Assembly (NCBI GenBank): GCA_947304585.1
Contig: CAMZBI010000006.1
Coordinates: forward strand, 18,393-82,392
Length of the DNA: 64,000 bases
Source: an uncultured Clostridia bacterium
GTDB taxonomy: Bacteria > Bacillota > Clostridia > UBA1212
Reading direction: 5' to 3'
The position numbers and the translations under genes were made by a program. Of the stretch, positions 48,820 to 59,067 are shown piece by piece (the first letter of the stretch is position 1; each line of letters starts with the position of its first letter). A model generated the notes under the pieces. That model did no database searches. It was given only the letters and a program-made list of their open reading frames with translations, and was not told the DNA's origin.

Positions 48820-51120
48820 TTACCACTTATAAGCGGAATTGCTCCAGTTGAACTCTGCCGGCGGGGCGGTGATGTGGACGATCATGGAGAAGGTATTGCC
48901 GTCGGGAGCTATGACCGCAGTGATGGTGCAGGTGCCGATGCCCTTGGCGGTTACCATGCCGCCGGAATCCACAGTTGCAACGGAGGTGTCGCTGGAGGTG
49001 TAGGTCACCGGGTATTTTTCGCTGGGGACCATTGCCGGGTAGTCGGAGTGGCTGGAGGTGGCGTCGTTGTAGACCTCGCCCCAGGTGCCGTCAACGAACT
49101 CCACAAGGCCCCGGATCTGGACTTTGTGCTTTGCGCCGTTGGCCTTGGCGTTGTAGATGGTCACCTCGTCCTGGACAGCCTTAACAGATTTGATCTTGGG
49201 GTTCGTCTGCTTGAAATTGAAGCCCTTGGGGTAGACGATGACTTTGAACACGGTGGAAAAGCCTCTGCAGGTGCAGGTGACCTCGGTGACGCCTTCCTTG
49301 AGGCCCTTGACGGTGTTGCCGGTGATGCTGATGACGGACTTGTCGTAGCCGGAGAAGGTGATCTGGGAGGAACCGGTGCTTGCGGTGCCGATGTTGACGG
49401 TCACAAGGCTGACGGTGACATTTTTAGTCGAGCCGGCGTTGATCTTGACCGTCCGGCTGTTGGTGGAGTCATAGACCGTGACGCCGCCAATGGTGCTGTC
49501 CGCTTTCCAGAAACTGTTGCTGATGAGCACGTTCTGAATCGATGATTCGCTTCTGACTTTGTCGGCGGTGTAGGTTGTCAGTTTTACGAAGGCGATGCGG
49601 GTGGCCCACTTGCCCCAGTAGCTGTCGCCGCCGCCTCCCGCAAAGGCGTAGCCGATGAACAGGTTATCCTTTAGCTGGATATGGCCGTTGGAGCGCTTGG
49701 CAATGCCCATGTTGTGGCAGTATTTGGCAATGTTTTTGGTGAAAAATTCACCCTTAATGAAGTGGATGCCGTCCTTTGACTCCCAGAGCTGGATGCCGCT
49801 GCTCTCGGTAAAACGGCTGGCGGTCTGGACGCCGAGAAACAGACCCGCATCCTCCACGTATACCACGTCGAATTGGTCGTTGCCGGTGGGATTGGTGAAG
49901 GCTCTGCCCCGGAAGACCATGGTGGCGGGCCAGTTGGGATCTGTTGCGTCCGCAGTGGAGACGTATTTGAACTCGCCAAGCTCGCAGGACCATGTGTAAT
50001 AGATGTAAAGAGTGCCGTCAAGTTCCACAAAACTGGGCTCGCCTGCGCCCCAGACGTCGTCGGATTCGTTGTAGTAGACTATGGGCTGAGGGTCGCCGCC
50101 CCAGCCGTTGCCGTTCCATTTTTCGAAAGGCCCGTCGGGATTTACGGATCTTGCCACGAAGACGTTGTTGTTAATGCCTCCCCTGGTGCTGACGATGGTG
50201 GAGGTGTAGCCAATGTAATAATACCCGCCAAAATAGATCACACCGGGGTCGCAGACCGAATAGTGATCCATGGAATCGCCGGTGGGCTGGAGGACCACTT
50301 TCTCCTTGGACCAGGTCTTGCCGCCGTCATTTGAGTGTTTGTACGTGAACCAGTCCCACTCGCCCTTCATGCCCGGTGTGGCGAACCATGCGTCGCAGGA
50401 GCCATCGGGGTAGTAAAGGATGCTTGGCGCGTACCTGTAGCCCCATTTGCCGCTGACGGGCGCGTACACGTCAAAACCCGTATACGAGTTGTTCGAAGGG
50501 TTCTGGGGGTCCTGAAGCTCCATATGAAAATGGGAATTGGCAACAGGAGTCACTCTTGCAAGACCGTCGTGGAATACTTTGGGGTCATTCGGGTCGTCCA
50601 CCTGGGGTACCGGGGTGGGCGTTGGCGTCGGTGTGGGCGTAGGAGTAGGGGTAGGCGTGGGCGTCGGCGTAGGAGTAGGCGTCGGTGTGGGCGTAGGCGT
50701 AGGTGTGGGTGTTGGTGTTGATGTTGGCGTCGGAGTAGGCGTGGGTGTGGGCGTGGGCGTGGGAGTCGGCGTCGGCGTAGGTGTCGGCGTCGGCACGGGA
50801 GTGGGCTCCGGTGTAGGTGTGGGCGTATCAGTCGGCGCTTCCGTGGGGGTAGGCTCTGCCGTTGGCTCAGGCGTCTCGGTGGGCGTCGGTACTTCCTCAG
50901 TCGGGGCTTCCGTCGGCTCTGTCGTTTCCGGTTCCGCGGTCTCTTCCGGAGTCGGAACCTCCTCTGTCGGAACTTCAGTCACAACAGCGGTGCTTTCCGC
51001 AGGGATCTCTTCTGTAGTCGGCGCAGGAATATCCGGGCCGTCTATCACACATCCGGTAAAAAGCGCCGATATAAGCGCGACGCATATAAGAATAGAAATA
51101 ACAGTTTTGACCGGTTTCAT
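48820..51120 (-). CDS. Secreted lipoprotein: (Thr-Pro)n linker, GH43/five-bladed beta-propeller-like domain, C-terminal Ig-like (BIG2) domains
   Basis: Lipobox ALISALFTGC; long TPTPTP linker; 'GEPSFVELDGTLYIYYTW' propeller motifs; 'VTYTSSDTSVATVDSGGMVTAKGIGTCTITAV' BIG2 motif; start placed at 51120. Confidence 0.82.
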   Translation of the reverse strand: MKPVKTVISILICVALISALFTGCVIDGPDIPAPTTEEIPAESTAVVTEVPTEEVPTPEETAEPETTEPTEAPTEEVPTPTETPEPTAEPTPTEAPTDTPTPTPEPTPVPTPTPTPTPTPTPTPTPTPTPTPTSTPTPTPTPTPTPTPTPTPTPTPTPTPTPTPTPTPTPVPQVDDPNDPKVFHDGLARVTPVANSHFHMELQDPQNPSNNSYTGFDVYAPVSGKWGYRYAPSILYYPDGSCDAWFATPGMKGEWDWFTYKHSNDGGKTWSKEKVVLQPTGDSMDHYSVCDPGVIYFGGYYYIGYTSTIVSTRGGINNNVFVARSVNPDGPFEKWNGNGWGGDPQPIVYYNESDDVWGAGEPSFVELDGTLYIYYTWSCELGEFKYVSTADATDPNWPATMVFRGRAFTNPTGNDQFDVVYVEDAGLFLGVQTASRFTESSGIQLWESKDGIHFIKGEFFTKNIAKYCHNMGIAKRSNGHIQLKDNLFIGYAFAGGGGDSYWGKWATRIAFVKLTTYTADKVRSESSIQNVLISNSFWKADSTIGGVTVYDSTNSRTVKINAGSTKNVTVSLVTVNIGTASTGSSQITFSGYDKSVISITGNTVKGLKEGVTEVTCTCRGFSTVFKVIVYPKGFNFKQTNPKIKSVKAVQDEVTIYNAKANGAKHKVQIRGLVEFVDGTWGEVYNDATSSHSDYPAMVPSEKYPVTYTSSDTSVATVDSGGMVTAKGIGTCTITAVIAPDGNTFSMIVHITAPPAEFNWSNSAYKW

Positions 51121-51336
51121 TTGCCGCCCCCGTGTGTTTTTTATTGATCCGTTAACGGACAAAAATATTTTATTAACAATCGGGACCGAAATCAAGATTT
51201 TTCGGAGACTCAGGAGATTGCAAAGTCTTAAAATGATATTGGCGTGAGCCTTTTCACAGTCCCGAAGCGGCGCAGCGTCAGAAACAAAAAAACGCCGGAA
51301 AAGTATTTCCGCGGCATTTCCGGGCGGTCCTGAACC

Positions 51337-51365
51337 TTGAAAAAAAGCGGTCTTCGGGGTATAAT
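51337..51365 (+). promoter_or_regulatory. Promoter of sbcD/sbcC-like operon
   Basis: TTGAAA - 17 nt - TATAAT. Confidence 0.8.
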
Positions 51366-51412
51366 GAAGAGGCAATAAAACTGCTGAAAAACGTTAACAG
51401 GCTTGGTGATTT

Positions 51413-52483
51413 ATGAGAATTATTCACACTGCAGATCTTCATCTGGGATCCTCTCTCGGCAACGCTCTTCCCGCGGATAAAATTCCTGCAAGGCGGAGGG
51501 AACTTGTAAATACTTTTGTAAAGCTGGCCGACTTTGCGGAGGCCGGGGGCTTTGAACTGGTGCTCCTGTCAGGAGACGTGTTCGATCAGGATCTGCCCCC
51601 GAGGACCGAAAAAGAGTTCTTTTACGACACGATAAAGCGTCATCCGAATGTCAATTTTCTCTATCTTAAGGGAAATCACGACTCGCTGCCTTCCTACACG
51701 GAAACCATTCCCAATCTTTTCACTTTCGGGAAGGAGTGGACCTGTCACAGATTCGGCAACGTCTGCGTCCACGGCATCGAGCTCCCCGAGAAAAACAAAA
51801 GGGCGGCTGCCGAGAGTTTCCGCTGCGATCCGGATGATATAAACATAGTGATGCTCCACGGGCAGACAGGCGGCGCCGCAGACGATATCGTTATCAGAGA
51901 TTATTCGGGAAAAGGGATTGACTACATGGCTCTAGGCCATATCCACTCTTTCTCTTCGGGAGAAATAGACGTCAGAGGGAAATATGCCTACAGCGGTTGC
52001 CTTGAAGGAAGGGGCTTTGACGAGACCGGCGAAAAAGGCTTTGCGGTGATCGACACGGACAAAGCGATCATGCCTGAGTTTGTGCCCTTTGCCTGCAGGA
52101 CCGTGAGACTTGTGGAGGCCGATATCACGGGACAGCCGGACAAACAGGAGGCGCTGGCCTTTGCCGAGAAACTTGTTGGCGGAATACCGAAAAACGATAT
52201 CCTGAGGCTTGTGTTTAAAGGAGAGGTGTCCTTTGACACTGCGGGGCTTGCGGCAATTGCGGAGACGAGACTGAAGCCAATGTTTTTCCACGTTTCAGTG
52301 AAGGACAAAACTTCGGTGAAGCCGGATGTTGACAGGATCAGCCGGGAGGAAACTCTTGCCGGTGAATTCGTAAGGCTTCTTCAGACATCAGAGATTCCCG
52401 AGGGCTGCGACCGGGGCAGAATTCTGACGATAGGCCTTAAAGCCATTTCGGGCCAACTCCCCGACTATAAGAAAGAGAGGTGA
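51413..52483 (+). CDS. SbcD/YhaO-like DNA repair metallophosphoesterase
   Basis: MRIIHTADLHLGSSL; LLSGDVFDQDLPP; LKGNHDSLPSY; MALGHIHSFS. Confidence 0.93.
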   Translation: MRIIHTADLHLGSSLGNALPADKIPARRRELVNTFVKLADFAEAGGFELVLLSGDVFDQDLPPRTEKEFFYDTIKRHPNVNFLYLKGNHDSLPSYTETIPNLFTFGKEWTCHRFGNVCVHGIELPEKNKRAAAESFRCDPDDINIVMLHGQTGGAADDIVIRDYSGKGIDYMALGHIHSFSSGEIDVRGKYAYSGCLEGRGFDETGEKGFAVIDTDKAIMPEFVPFACRTVRLVEADITGQPDKQEALAFAEKLVGGIPKNDILRLVFKGEVSFDTAGLAAIAETRLKPMFFHVSVKDKTSVKPDVDRISREETLAGEFVRLLQTSEIPEGCDRGRILTIGLKAISGQLPDYKKER

Positions 52484-52489
52484 TCTCCG

Positions 52490-55108
52490 GTGAGACTTGT
52501 TAAACTGGACGTTGCAGGCTTCGGCACACTTTCCGATTTTCATATGGACTTCAACGAAGGGGTCACCACCATTAAATGGGACAACGGAGAGGGCAAGAGC
52601 ACCCTCTGCGAATTCATTGCAGCTCTCCTTTACGGCATGGACTCCACAAAAGCCAATGATAAAGAACTGTATGCCAGAGCCCATTATCTGCCCTTCGGCG
52701 GAGGCAAATACGGCGGGTCTCTGGAATTCATCCACACCGGGGACGGTGACGAAAAGATTGTAAGGATCGAACGTTTCTTCGATGACAAAACTGTCACCAG
52801 GGACACCCTTAAAGTTTTTGTCGACGGCGAGGATACCGTGATCAAAGAGGAGCCGGGAATTACTTTCTTTGGCGTAGGCAAAGAGACCTTCAGAAAGCTG
52901 CTGTACCTGAATCCATTCAACATGACCCCCTCCGGCAACAGTGAAATAAACAGCATGATCGGAGGACTGGACGCGGATGACGCCAAGGCCTTCTCCCGGG
53001 CAAAAGATGATATCGACAAAGCCAGAACGGAACTGAAGCCCAAAGTCAACAGGGCAGGCACTCTCAGCAGGATCCCGACTCTGGAAAGCGAGATCAACGC
53101 TCTGAAGATCAAAAAACGCGAGATAGAATCAAAAAAGAAAGAACTTCCGGAAAAATACGGTAAAAGAGAAAAGATACTCTCAGATATCAAAGATGCTGAA
53201 ACGGCTCTTTCGGACATCTCGAAAAGGGAAAGACTTCTGGAAAAGTGGGCGGAATACGACAGAAGAGCGGCCGAACTTTCCGCCAGGGAGGAAAGGCTGG
53301 AAAAGCTTGCCGTCGATTATCCGAAGGGGCTTCCGAAATCCGGAGATATTGACGGACTGCTGGAGGCAGTTTCCTCGGTCAGAGTGAACTCGGAAATCAT
53401 AAAAGCTCTGGGGACCGGCATCGAGGACAAAGAACGGCTGAGTAATATATCTTTCTCTTGCAGAAAAGCCCGGGATTCGGTCTACGGTGACGGAAGCGCT
53501 TTCGGAGTTGATTTTGAAAAGTTGACGAAGGATATAGCCTTTGCAGAGGATCTTGCTTCCGAATCACGAAGCCGCGAGGAGAACTTGAGAAGAGGCGCTT
53601 TGTCTTCATCAGGCGCAGAACTTGCAGGCAGATTTTCCGGCCGGGAGGCAGAGGCTCAGGAACTTTTGGATGATCTTTCAAAGCTTAAGAAGACCGCTGA
53701 CGACGCGGAGGCGGCCTACAGAGAGGCGCTGCAGGAAAACGAACGGAGAAATGAGAAAAAGAGGAGATCCCTCACCGCCAAGGCAATCCTTGGCGCAGTT
53801 TTTCTGACTCTGGGGGTGGTGCTTGCCGCTGCGGGCATACTTGTTGACGTCCTCGGCATCGCCGGCAAGACCGTTGCTTTTGTGCTAATTGCGGTTGGCG
53901 CGGCCATTGGCGTCATTGGCGCTGTGCTTTTCATCGTCCGGGGACTCTCCAAAAGGAGCGGAGACAGTGATGGAGGGCTTCTGGCCCTTGAGAAGGCCTT
54001 TGAAAGATCCAAACAGGATCTTAACAGAAGACTTTCGGAATTCGGTGAAGAGTATCTTGAAGAGCACGGACAGGTGCTTTTTGCAGAGCATTTTGAATCC
54101 TACAAAAGGTTGCGGGAGGCGGAACTTGAGGAACGAAAGGAGATAGATTCAATTAAAAAGGAAGAGGCTGAAAAGAGGGGGATAATCGAGGAATTTTTCC
54201 GAATTTTCGTAATTTTCGGCTTCCTCGAAGATCTGAGGAGTGCTCTTGAGGACCTTAAGGAGATAAAGAACGAATACGAACAGCTGACGGAAAAACTGAA
54301 AAAAGAAGAGGATGCAGAGAGGAAGATCGGTGCCGCACGGGAAAAAATCGCAGAATTCAGGAACAGATTTACGCCATGGAAAGATTTGAGAGAACTTGAA
54401 GGGGACCCCGGTTCTGTGAGAACGGACGTGCTTCTGATCTCGGGACTTGAAGCAGAAATAGCCGGAGAGAAAAACCGCCTTGCGGGCTTTAAAACAGGCC
54501 TTGGGGATTCCGAAAGACCGGAGCCGGTTCCGCCGGGAACAGAACAGTATCTGAAAGAGAGACTGGAGGACCTGGACAACCGCCTCAAGGAGACCGAGAT
54601 CGAGATCATGGCTGCGGAAAGCGTTGCAGGTGAGCTTGGGGACTGCGAAGCGAGGATCCGTGAAGCTGAGGAAAAACTTGCGGACGCCAATATTTTCTAC
54701 GCGGAACTGTGCACTGCATACAGCCTGATAGAGAAGGCGGAAAAGCAGCTCAAGGACAGGCATATAGGGCCTGTCAGCAAAAGATTTGAAGCGTACAGGG
54801 AGAACCTCTCCGCTGCCGTAGGAGCAGAGGTGAGGCTGAGAAGTGACTTTACGGTGGAGTTTGAGAAGAACGGCGCCATCAGGTCTCAGGACCATCTCAG
54901 CACCGGTCAGCTGGCCTGCGTGGCTCTCTGCGTCAAGATGGCTCTGGCGGAGGGAGTCATCGGCGAAGACAGATGTTTCTTCATCCTTGACGATCCTTTT
55001 ATGAGCCTCAGCAATAAAAATCTCGATGCGGTTAAAGAATTGATAAAGAAAATCGGGGAAAAGAGACAGGTCATATACCTTACCTGCAGCAAGGAGAGAA
55101 TGATCTGA
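52490..55108 (+). CDS. SbcC/YhaN-like AAA/SMC-type ATPase with mid-protein TM hairpin
   Basis: KLDVAGFGTLSDFHMDFNEGVTTIKWDNGEGKSTLCEFI; long coiled coils; LSTGQLACVALCVKMAL and FFILDDPFMSL; TM pair 'ILGAVFLTLGVVLAAAGILVDVLGIAGKTVAFVLIAVGAAIGVIGAVLFIV'. Confidence 0.9.
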   Translation: MRLVKLDVAGFGTLSDFHMDFNEGVTTIKWDNGEGKSTLCEFIAALLYGMDSTKANDKELYARAHYLPFGGGKYGGSLEFIHTGDGDEKIVRIERFFDDKTVTRDTLKVFVDGEDTVIKEEPGITFFGVGKETFRKLLYLNPFNMTPSGNSEINSMIGGLDADDAKAFSRAKDDIDKARTELKPKVNRAGTLSRIPTLESEINALKIKKREIESKKKELPEKYGKREKILSDIKDAETALSDISKRERLLEKWAEYDRRAAELSAREERLEKLAVDYPKGLPKSGDIDGLLEAVSSVRVNSEIIKALGTGIEDKERLSNISFSCRKARDSVYGDGSAFGVDFEKLTKDIAFAEDLASESRSREENLRRGALSSSGAELAGRFSGREAEAQELLDDLSKLKKTADDAEAAYREALQENERRNEKKRRSLTAKAILGAVFLTLGVVLAAAGILVDVLGIAGKTVAFVLIAVGAAIGVIGAVLFIVRGLSKRSGDSDGGLLALEKAFERSKQDLNRRLSEFGEEYLEEHGQVLFAEHFESYKRLREAELEERKEIDSIKKEEAEKRGIIEEFFRIFVIFGFLEDLRSALEDLKEIKNEYEQLTEKLKKEEDAERKIGAAREKIAEFRNRFTPWKDLRELEGDPGSVRTDVLLISGLEAEIAGEKNRLAGFKTGLGDSERPEPVPPGTEQYLKERLEDLDNRLKETEIEIMAAESVAGELGDCEARIREAEEKLADANIFYAELCTAYSLIEKAEKQLKDRHIGPVSKRFEAYRENLSAAVGAEVRLRSDFTVEFEKNGAIRSQDHLSTGQLACVALCVKMALAEGVIGEDRCFFILDDPFMSLSNKNLDAVKELIKKIGEKRQVIYLTCSKERMI

Positions 55109-55129
55109 ATACAAGGGACGTTTACAATA

Positions 55130-55175
55130 AAAATGCCCGGGGCAGGCTTTAGGCAAGCAGGCGCCCCGGGCGTTT
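55130..55175. terminator. Bidirectional terminator
   Basis: AAAATGCCCGGGGC...GCCCCGGGCGTTTT. Confidence 0.85.
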
Positions 55176-55199
55176 TGTATGTTGGTCGTGAGTTTCGGA

Positions 55200-57302
55200 T
55201 CACACCCCGTAGAGAAGGTCGGCATAGGTGGGTATTGGCCAGTATTCGCTGCCTGTGATCTCTTCAAGACTGTCGCACACCTTGCGAAGTTCCGCCATTT
55301 TGGGAATCACGTTGTCACGGCAGGCATTGGCTTTCTCACGGGACGAGGAAAGGACGGAACAGGCTGAAACGGCTGCTTTAAGTTCGTCCGTCAGGAAAAG
55401 CAGTTCCGTTGACAAGGGATCCATGCGGTCCGCCAGCAGTTTTTCGGCGGATGATCCGTATCTGAGCCCCAATTCACTCCTTGCCTTCAGAGTATCGACC
55501 AGCATATTCTGATATTTCAGGACTGCGGGAAGGATCTGGCGGCTACTCATCTCTATCATGGTGTTGGCTTCTATCAGGACTTCTTTGGCGTACTTGTCGA
55601 AAAGGACCTCGACTCTGCTCAGGAGCTCGGCGGAGGAATAGATCTTGTTCCGGGCAAAGAGTTCGATATTTTCATTAGAGACGAGATAGGGCAGGGCATC
55701 CGGAGTGGTGGGCAGGTTGAGAAGGCCCCGCTTCTTGGCTTCTTCGCTCCAGTTGGGAGAGTAATTGTTTCCGTTGAAGATCACGGGTGAGTGTAACTTG
55801 TAATTTGAAACGATCACGGCGTCTATGGCGGCGGCTTTGTCCTCGGCTTTTTCGATGAACTCGGCGTATGACCGGAGCTCGTCGGCAACTATCGTGTTAA
55901 TAATGACGTTGGTCTCCGCAACGGAGTGGCTGGAGCCCAGCATGCGGAATTCGAATTTATTCCCCGTAAAGGCGAAGGGGGAGGTCCTGTTCCTGTCGGT
56001 GGTGTCCCTGTTGATGTCAGGCAGGGACTTGACGCCGGATTCCAGTTTTCTGGAGGCGCCTTTGGTGTTGGACGAAGCCATACCTGCCATGGTGTTCAGA
56101 ACGTCCTCAAGGTCGCTTCCGATAAACATGGAGACGATGGCGGGAGGTGCCTCATTGCCGCCAAGGCGGTTGTCGTTGGAGGCGGATGCCACGGCAATGC
56201 GGAGCAGGTCCTGGTGCTTGTGGACGGAGCTGATCACCGCAACAAGAATCAGAAGAAACAGTTTGTTCGACGCCGGATCCTTTCCGGGGCGGAGCAGATT
56301 GAGGCCCGTATCGGTCTCCAGGGACCAGTTGTTGTGCTTTCCGGAGCCGTTCACCCCCTCAAAGGGCTTTTCGTGGAGCAGACAGAGGAGCCCGTGGTCT
56401 TCGGCAATGATCTTCATCTTCTCCATGGTCAGCTGGTTGTGGTCCGCGGCGATATTGGCGGCAACGTAGATCGGCGCCAGCTCATGCTGGGCAGGAGCTG
56501 CTTCGTTGTGCTCAGTCTTTGCATAAACGCCAAGTTTCCACAGCTCGCTGTTAAGATCTCTCATAAACTCCTTGACCCTGGGTCTGAGGGATCCGAAATA
56601 GTGATCCGCAAGTTCCTGGCCCTTTGGCGGTTTTGCACCGAAAAGGGTCCTGCCGGTGAGCATGAGATCTCTTCTTTTCTCCGCAGCTTTTCTGTCCACA
56701 AGAAAGTATTCCTGCTCGGGACCGACAGTGGGCACGACTCTTGTCACGTCTGTCATTCCGAAAAGTTTCAGGATCCTCAGGGCCTCTTTGTTTATGAGAT
56801 CCATGGAGCGGAGGAGGGGGGTCTTCATGTCCAGCATCTCGCCGCTGTGGGAACGGAACACTGTGGGTATGCAGAGGCAGTTGTCTTTTATGAAAGCGCA
56901 GGAGGTGGGGTCCCAGGAGGTGTAGCCTCTGGCCTCGAAAGTGGCCCTGAGACCTCCCGAGGGGAATGAGGAAGCGTCCGGTTCCCCTTTGATCAGGGCT
57001 TTTCCGCTGAATTCGGTTACGGCAGTGCCCTTGGGCCCAACGGCAATAAAACTGTCGTGCTTCTCGGCGGTGATGCCCGTGAGAGGCTGGAACCAGTGGG
57101 TGTAGTGAGTGGCGCCTTTTGAGATCGCCCAGTCCTTGAGGGCTCCGGCGACCGCATTGGCCACGTCTTTTTCGATCTCGCCGCCCTCGCTGAGAGTTTT
57201 TTTCAGCGAGTCGTAAACTGCTTCCGGCAGGCGGGATTTCATCTCGCTGTCTGTGAACACAAGACTTCCGAATATTTCGGGAATATTGACCGGTTCTTCC
57301 AT
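55200..57302 (-). CDS. glnN: Glutamine synthetase type III
   Basis: 700 aa; [75 protein letters not shown]. Confidence 0.95.
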   Translation of the reverse strand: MEEPVNIPEIFGSLVFTDSEMKSRLPEAVYDSLKKTLSEGGEIEKDVANAVAGALKDWAISKGATHYTHWFQPLTGITAEKHDSFIAVGPKGTAVTEFSGKALIKGEPDASSFPSGGLRATFEARGYTSWDPTSCAFIKDNCLCIPTVFRSHSGEMLDMKTPLLRSMDLINKEALRILKLFGMTDVTRVVPTVGPEQEYFLVDRKAAEKRRDLMLTGRTLFGAKPPKGQELADHYFGSLRPRVKEFMRDLNSELWKLGVYAKTEHNEAAPAQHELAPIYVAANIAADHNQLTMEKMKIIAEDHGLLCLLHEKPFEGVNGSGKHNNWSLETDTGLNLLRPGKDPASNKLFLLILVAVISSVHKHQDLLRIAVASASNDNRLGGNEAPPAIVSMFIGSDLEDVLNTMAGMASSNTKGASRKLESGVKSLPDINRDTTDRNRTSPFAFTGNKFEFRMLGSSHSVAETNVIINTIVADELRSYAEFIEKAEDKAAAIDAVIVSNYKLHSPVIFNGNNYSPNWSEEAKKRGLLNLPTTPDALPYLVSNENIELFARNKIYSSAELLSRVEVLFDKYAKEVLIEANTMIEMSSRQILPAVLKYQNMLVDTLKARSELGLRYGSSAEKLLADRMDPLSTELLFLTDELKAAVSACSVLSSSREKANACRDNVIPKMAELRKVCDSLEEITGSEYWPIPTYADLLYGV

Positions 57303-57415
57303 AATTACACCTTTTTACGAAGTTTTGCGCAGTTTCGGCTGCTTTGACAGAGCCGGCGCTGTGCCTTTGTTAAGAAAACTTATTTTATTCTTAAAGGACG
57401 CCGGTGTCAACATTG

Positions 57416-57444
57416 TTGCCAAAATCATTCCTTTGGTATATGAT
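57416..57444 (+). promoter_or_regulatory. Promoter of GtrA-like gene
   Basis: TTGCCA - 17 nt - TATGAT. Confidence 0.65.
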
Positions 57445-57479
57445 AAGGCACAGATACTGTTTGGAGGGGTTAACGCTCT

Positions 57480-58040
57480 ATGAAAGACTTGATTGTAAAG
57501 TTTTTGAAAAAGACCGTGCTCGACAAGACCTTCTGGAAGTTCATCCTCGTGGGGGTGCTGAACACCGTGGTGGGCCTTGGCGTGAACTATCTGTTGCTGT
57601 TCCTGCTGCCCAAGACCGGCCTTGGCGACACCCCGACCTACTGGATCGCCTCAGCGGGAAACTACGTGGTGGGGAGCATTCTCAGCTTTTTCCTCAACAA
57701 GTATTTCACCTTCAAAAGCAACTCAAAAAGCTTTCTGGAGGTCCTCCGTTTTATCGCCAATATCGTCGTGTGCTGGATCATCGCCTACGGAATTGCCAAG
57801 CCCCTGGTGGGCCTTGCCTTCACCGGCATCTGGGTATTCCCCTGGCAGGACGTGGAGATGCCCAAAGCGGTGGGCTACGTTGCCACACTTGTTGGAGCGG
57901 GGCTGTTCGTGATCCTAAACTACTTCGGACAGCGGTTTTTTGCCTTCAAACAGGATAAAGCGCCGAAGGCTTCAGAGAAGGTCGAACCGGTGCCGGTTGA
58001 TGAAGAGTCAGGTACTGAAGAGAGCGAACAGAAGAATTGA
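57480..58040 (+). CDS. GtrA family membrane protein
   Basis: FWKFILVGVLNTVVGLGVNYLLLFLL...GNYVVGSILSFFLNKYFTFK. Confidence 0.92.
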   Translation: MKDLIVKFLKKTVLDKTFWKFILVGVLNTVVGLGVNYLLLFLLPKTGLGDTPTYWIASAGNYVVGSILSFFLNKYFTFKSNSKSFLEVLRFIANIVVCWIIAYGIAKPLVGLAFTGIWVFPWQDVEMPKAVGYVATLVGAGLFVILNYFGQRFFAFKQDKAPKASEKVEPVPVDEESGTEESEQKN

Positions 58041-58062
58041 AACGGTCTAGAAATACAAAATG

Positions 58063-58107
58063 AAAGCCGCCCTTTGCCGGAAAACACCGGTTGCGGGACG
58101 GCTTTTG
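58063..58107. terminator. Terminator between GtrA and PfkB kinase genes
   Basis: AAAGCCGCCC...GGGACGGCTTTT with inner CCGG/CCGG. Confidence 0.65.
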
Positions 58108-58131
58108 AATTTCTGCCCAAAGGGGACAGGT

Positions 58132-59043
58132 TTAAAACAGATCAAAGGGAACGTAGGGGAACGGGCAGGCTTCGGCCTCTTCAAGGGTCGGGATAGACGG
58201 TGCGGCCCCTTTCCTTGAAACCGTGATAGCGGCGGCTTTTGTAGCTATCTCAAGCGCCTTTTCCGGATCCGTTCCGCCGGCGGTAAGACCGGTAAAGAAG
58301 CCCAGGATCGTATCCCCGGCGGCGGTCGTGTCCACCACCGGCGCCTTGTGGATACCGTATTTTATTATCCTGTCTGAGGTTACGTAAACCGAGCCCCGGC
58401 TCCCGAAGGTCAGAAGAAATGTCGCGCCGGGAAATCTCTCTCTGAGAGCGTCCGGCATTGCGGAAAAGTCGGATGTGCCGGAAAGGGCTTCCCCTTCGAT
58501 CTCGTTGAGAACGAACATGGACACCAGTTCAAGGGGATAGTCCTCCATCTCAGGCGTAATGGGTGAGGGGTTGAACACTATCCTGATCCCCAGTGCGGAG
58601 GCAAGGCTCATAATCTCCGGGATCCTGCTGATCTCGTTCTGCAGAACGATCGTGTCCCCCGGCTCCAGATGGTCAAGAGCACAGGTGATCATTTCCGGCA
58701 GTATCTCGTGATTTGCGCCGGAAAAGAGTATTATCGAATTCTGGCCGTTTTTATCCACCTGTATTATTGCATGGCCTGAGGGACCGCCGGATATGTCCAC
58801 AAGAGCGGTGCTGACCCCCGAAGATTCCAGAAGATCAGTCAGTATCTTACCGTCGGGACCGATCTTGCCGGCGTGGAGGACTGTTGCTCCGGAAGCCGCC
58901 AGCGCGATGCTCTGGTTAAGACCTTTGCCGCCGCAGTTCACTTCCCTTGAAAAGGATGATATGGTCTCACCGGGCGCCACAAAATGGTCCACGTGATACA
59001 CGTAATCAATATTCAAAGAACCGAAATTGAGAATTCTTGCCAT
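58132..59043 (-). CDS. Ribokinase-like PfkB family carbohydrate kinase
   Basis: GSLNIDYVYHVDHFVAPGETISS...NCGGKGLNQSIALAASGA; VDTTAAGDTILGFFTG. Confidence 0.93.
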   Translation of the reverse strand: MARILNFGSLNIDYVYHVDHFVAPGETISSFSREVNCGGKGLNQSIALAASGATVLHAGKIGPDGKILTDLLESSGVSTALVDISGGPSGHAIIQVDKNGQNSIILFSGANHEILPEMITCALDHLEPGDTIVLQNEISRIPEIMSLASALGIRIVFNPSPITPEMEDYPLELVSMFVLNEIEGEALSGTSDFSAMPDALRERFPGATFLLTFGSRGSVYVTSDRIIKYGIHKAPVVDTTAAGDTILGFFTGLTAGGTDPEKALEIATKAAAITVSRKGAAPSIPTLEEAEACPFPYVPFDLF

Positions 59044-59067
59044 TTACAGAACCTCCCTGTCGCTCCG

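Noticed and set aside
50537-51247. GVGVGV-rich plus-strand ORF
   Set aside because: Reverse reading of the (Thr-Pro)n linker; low complexity.
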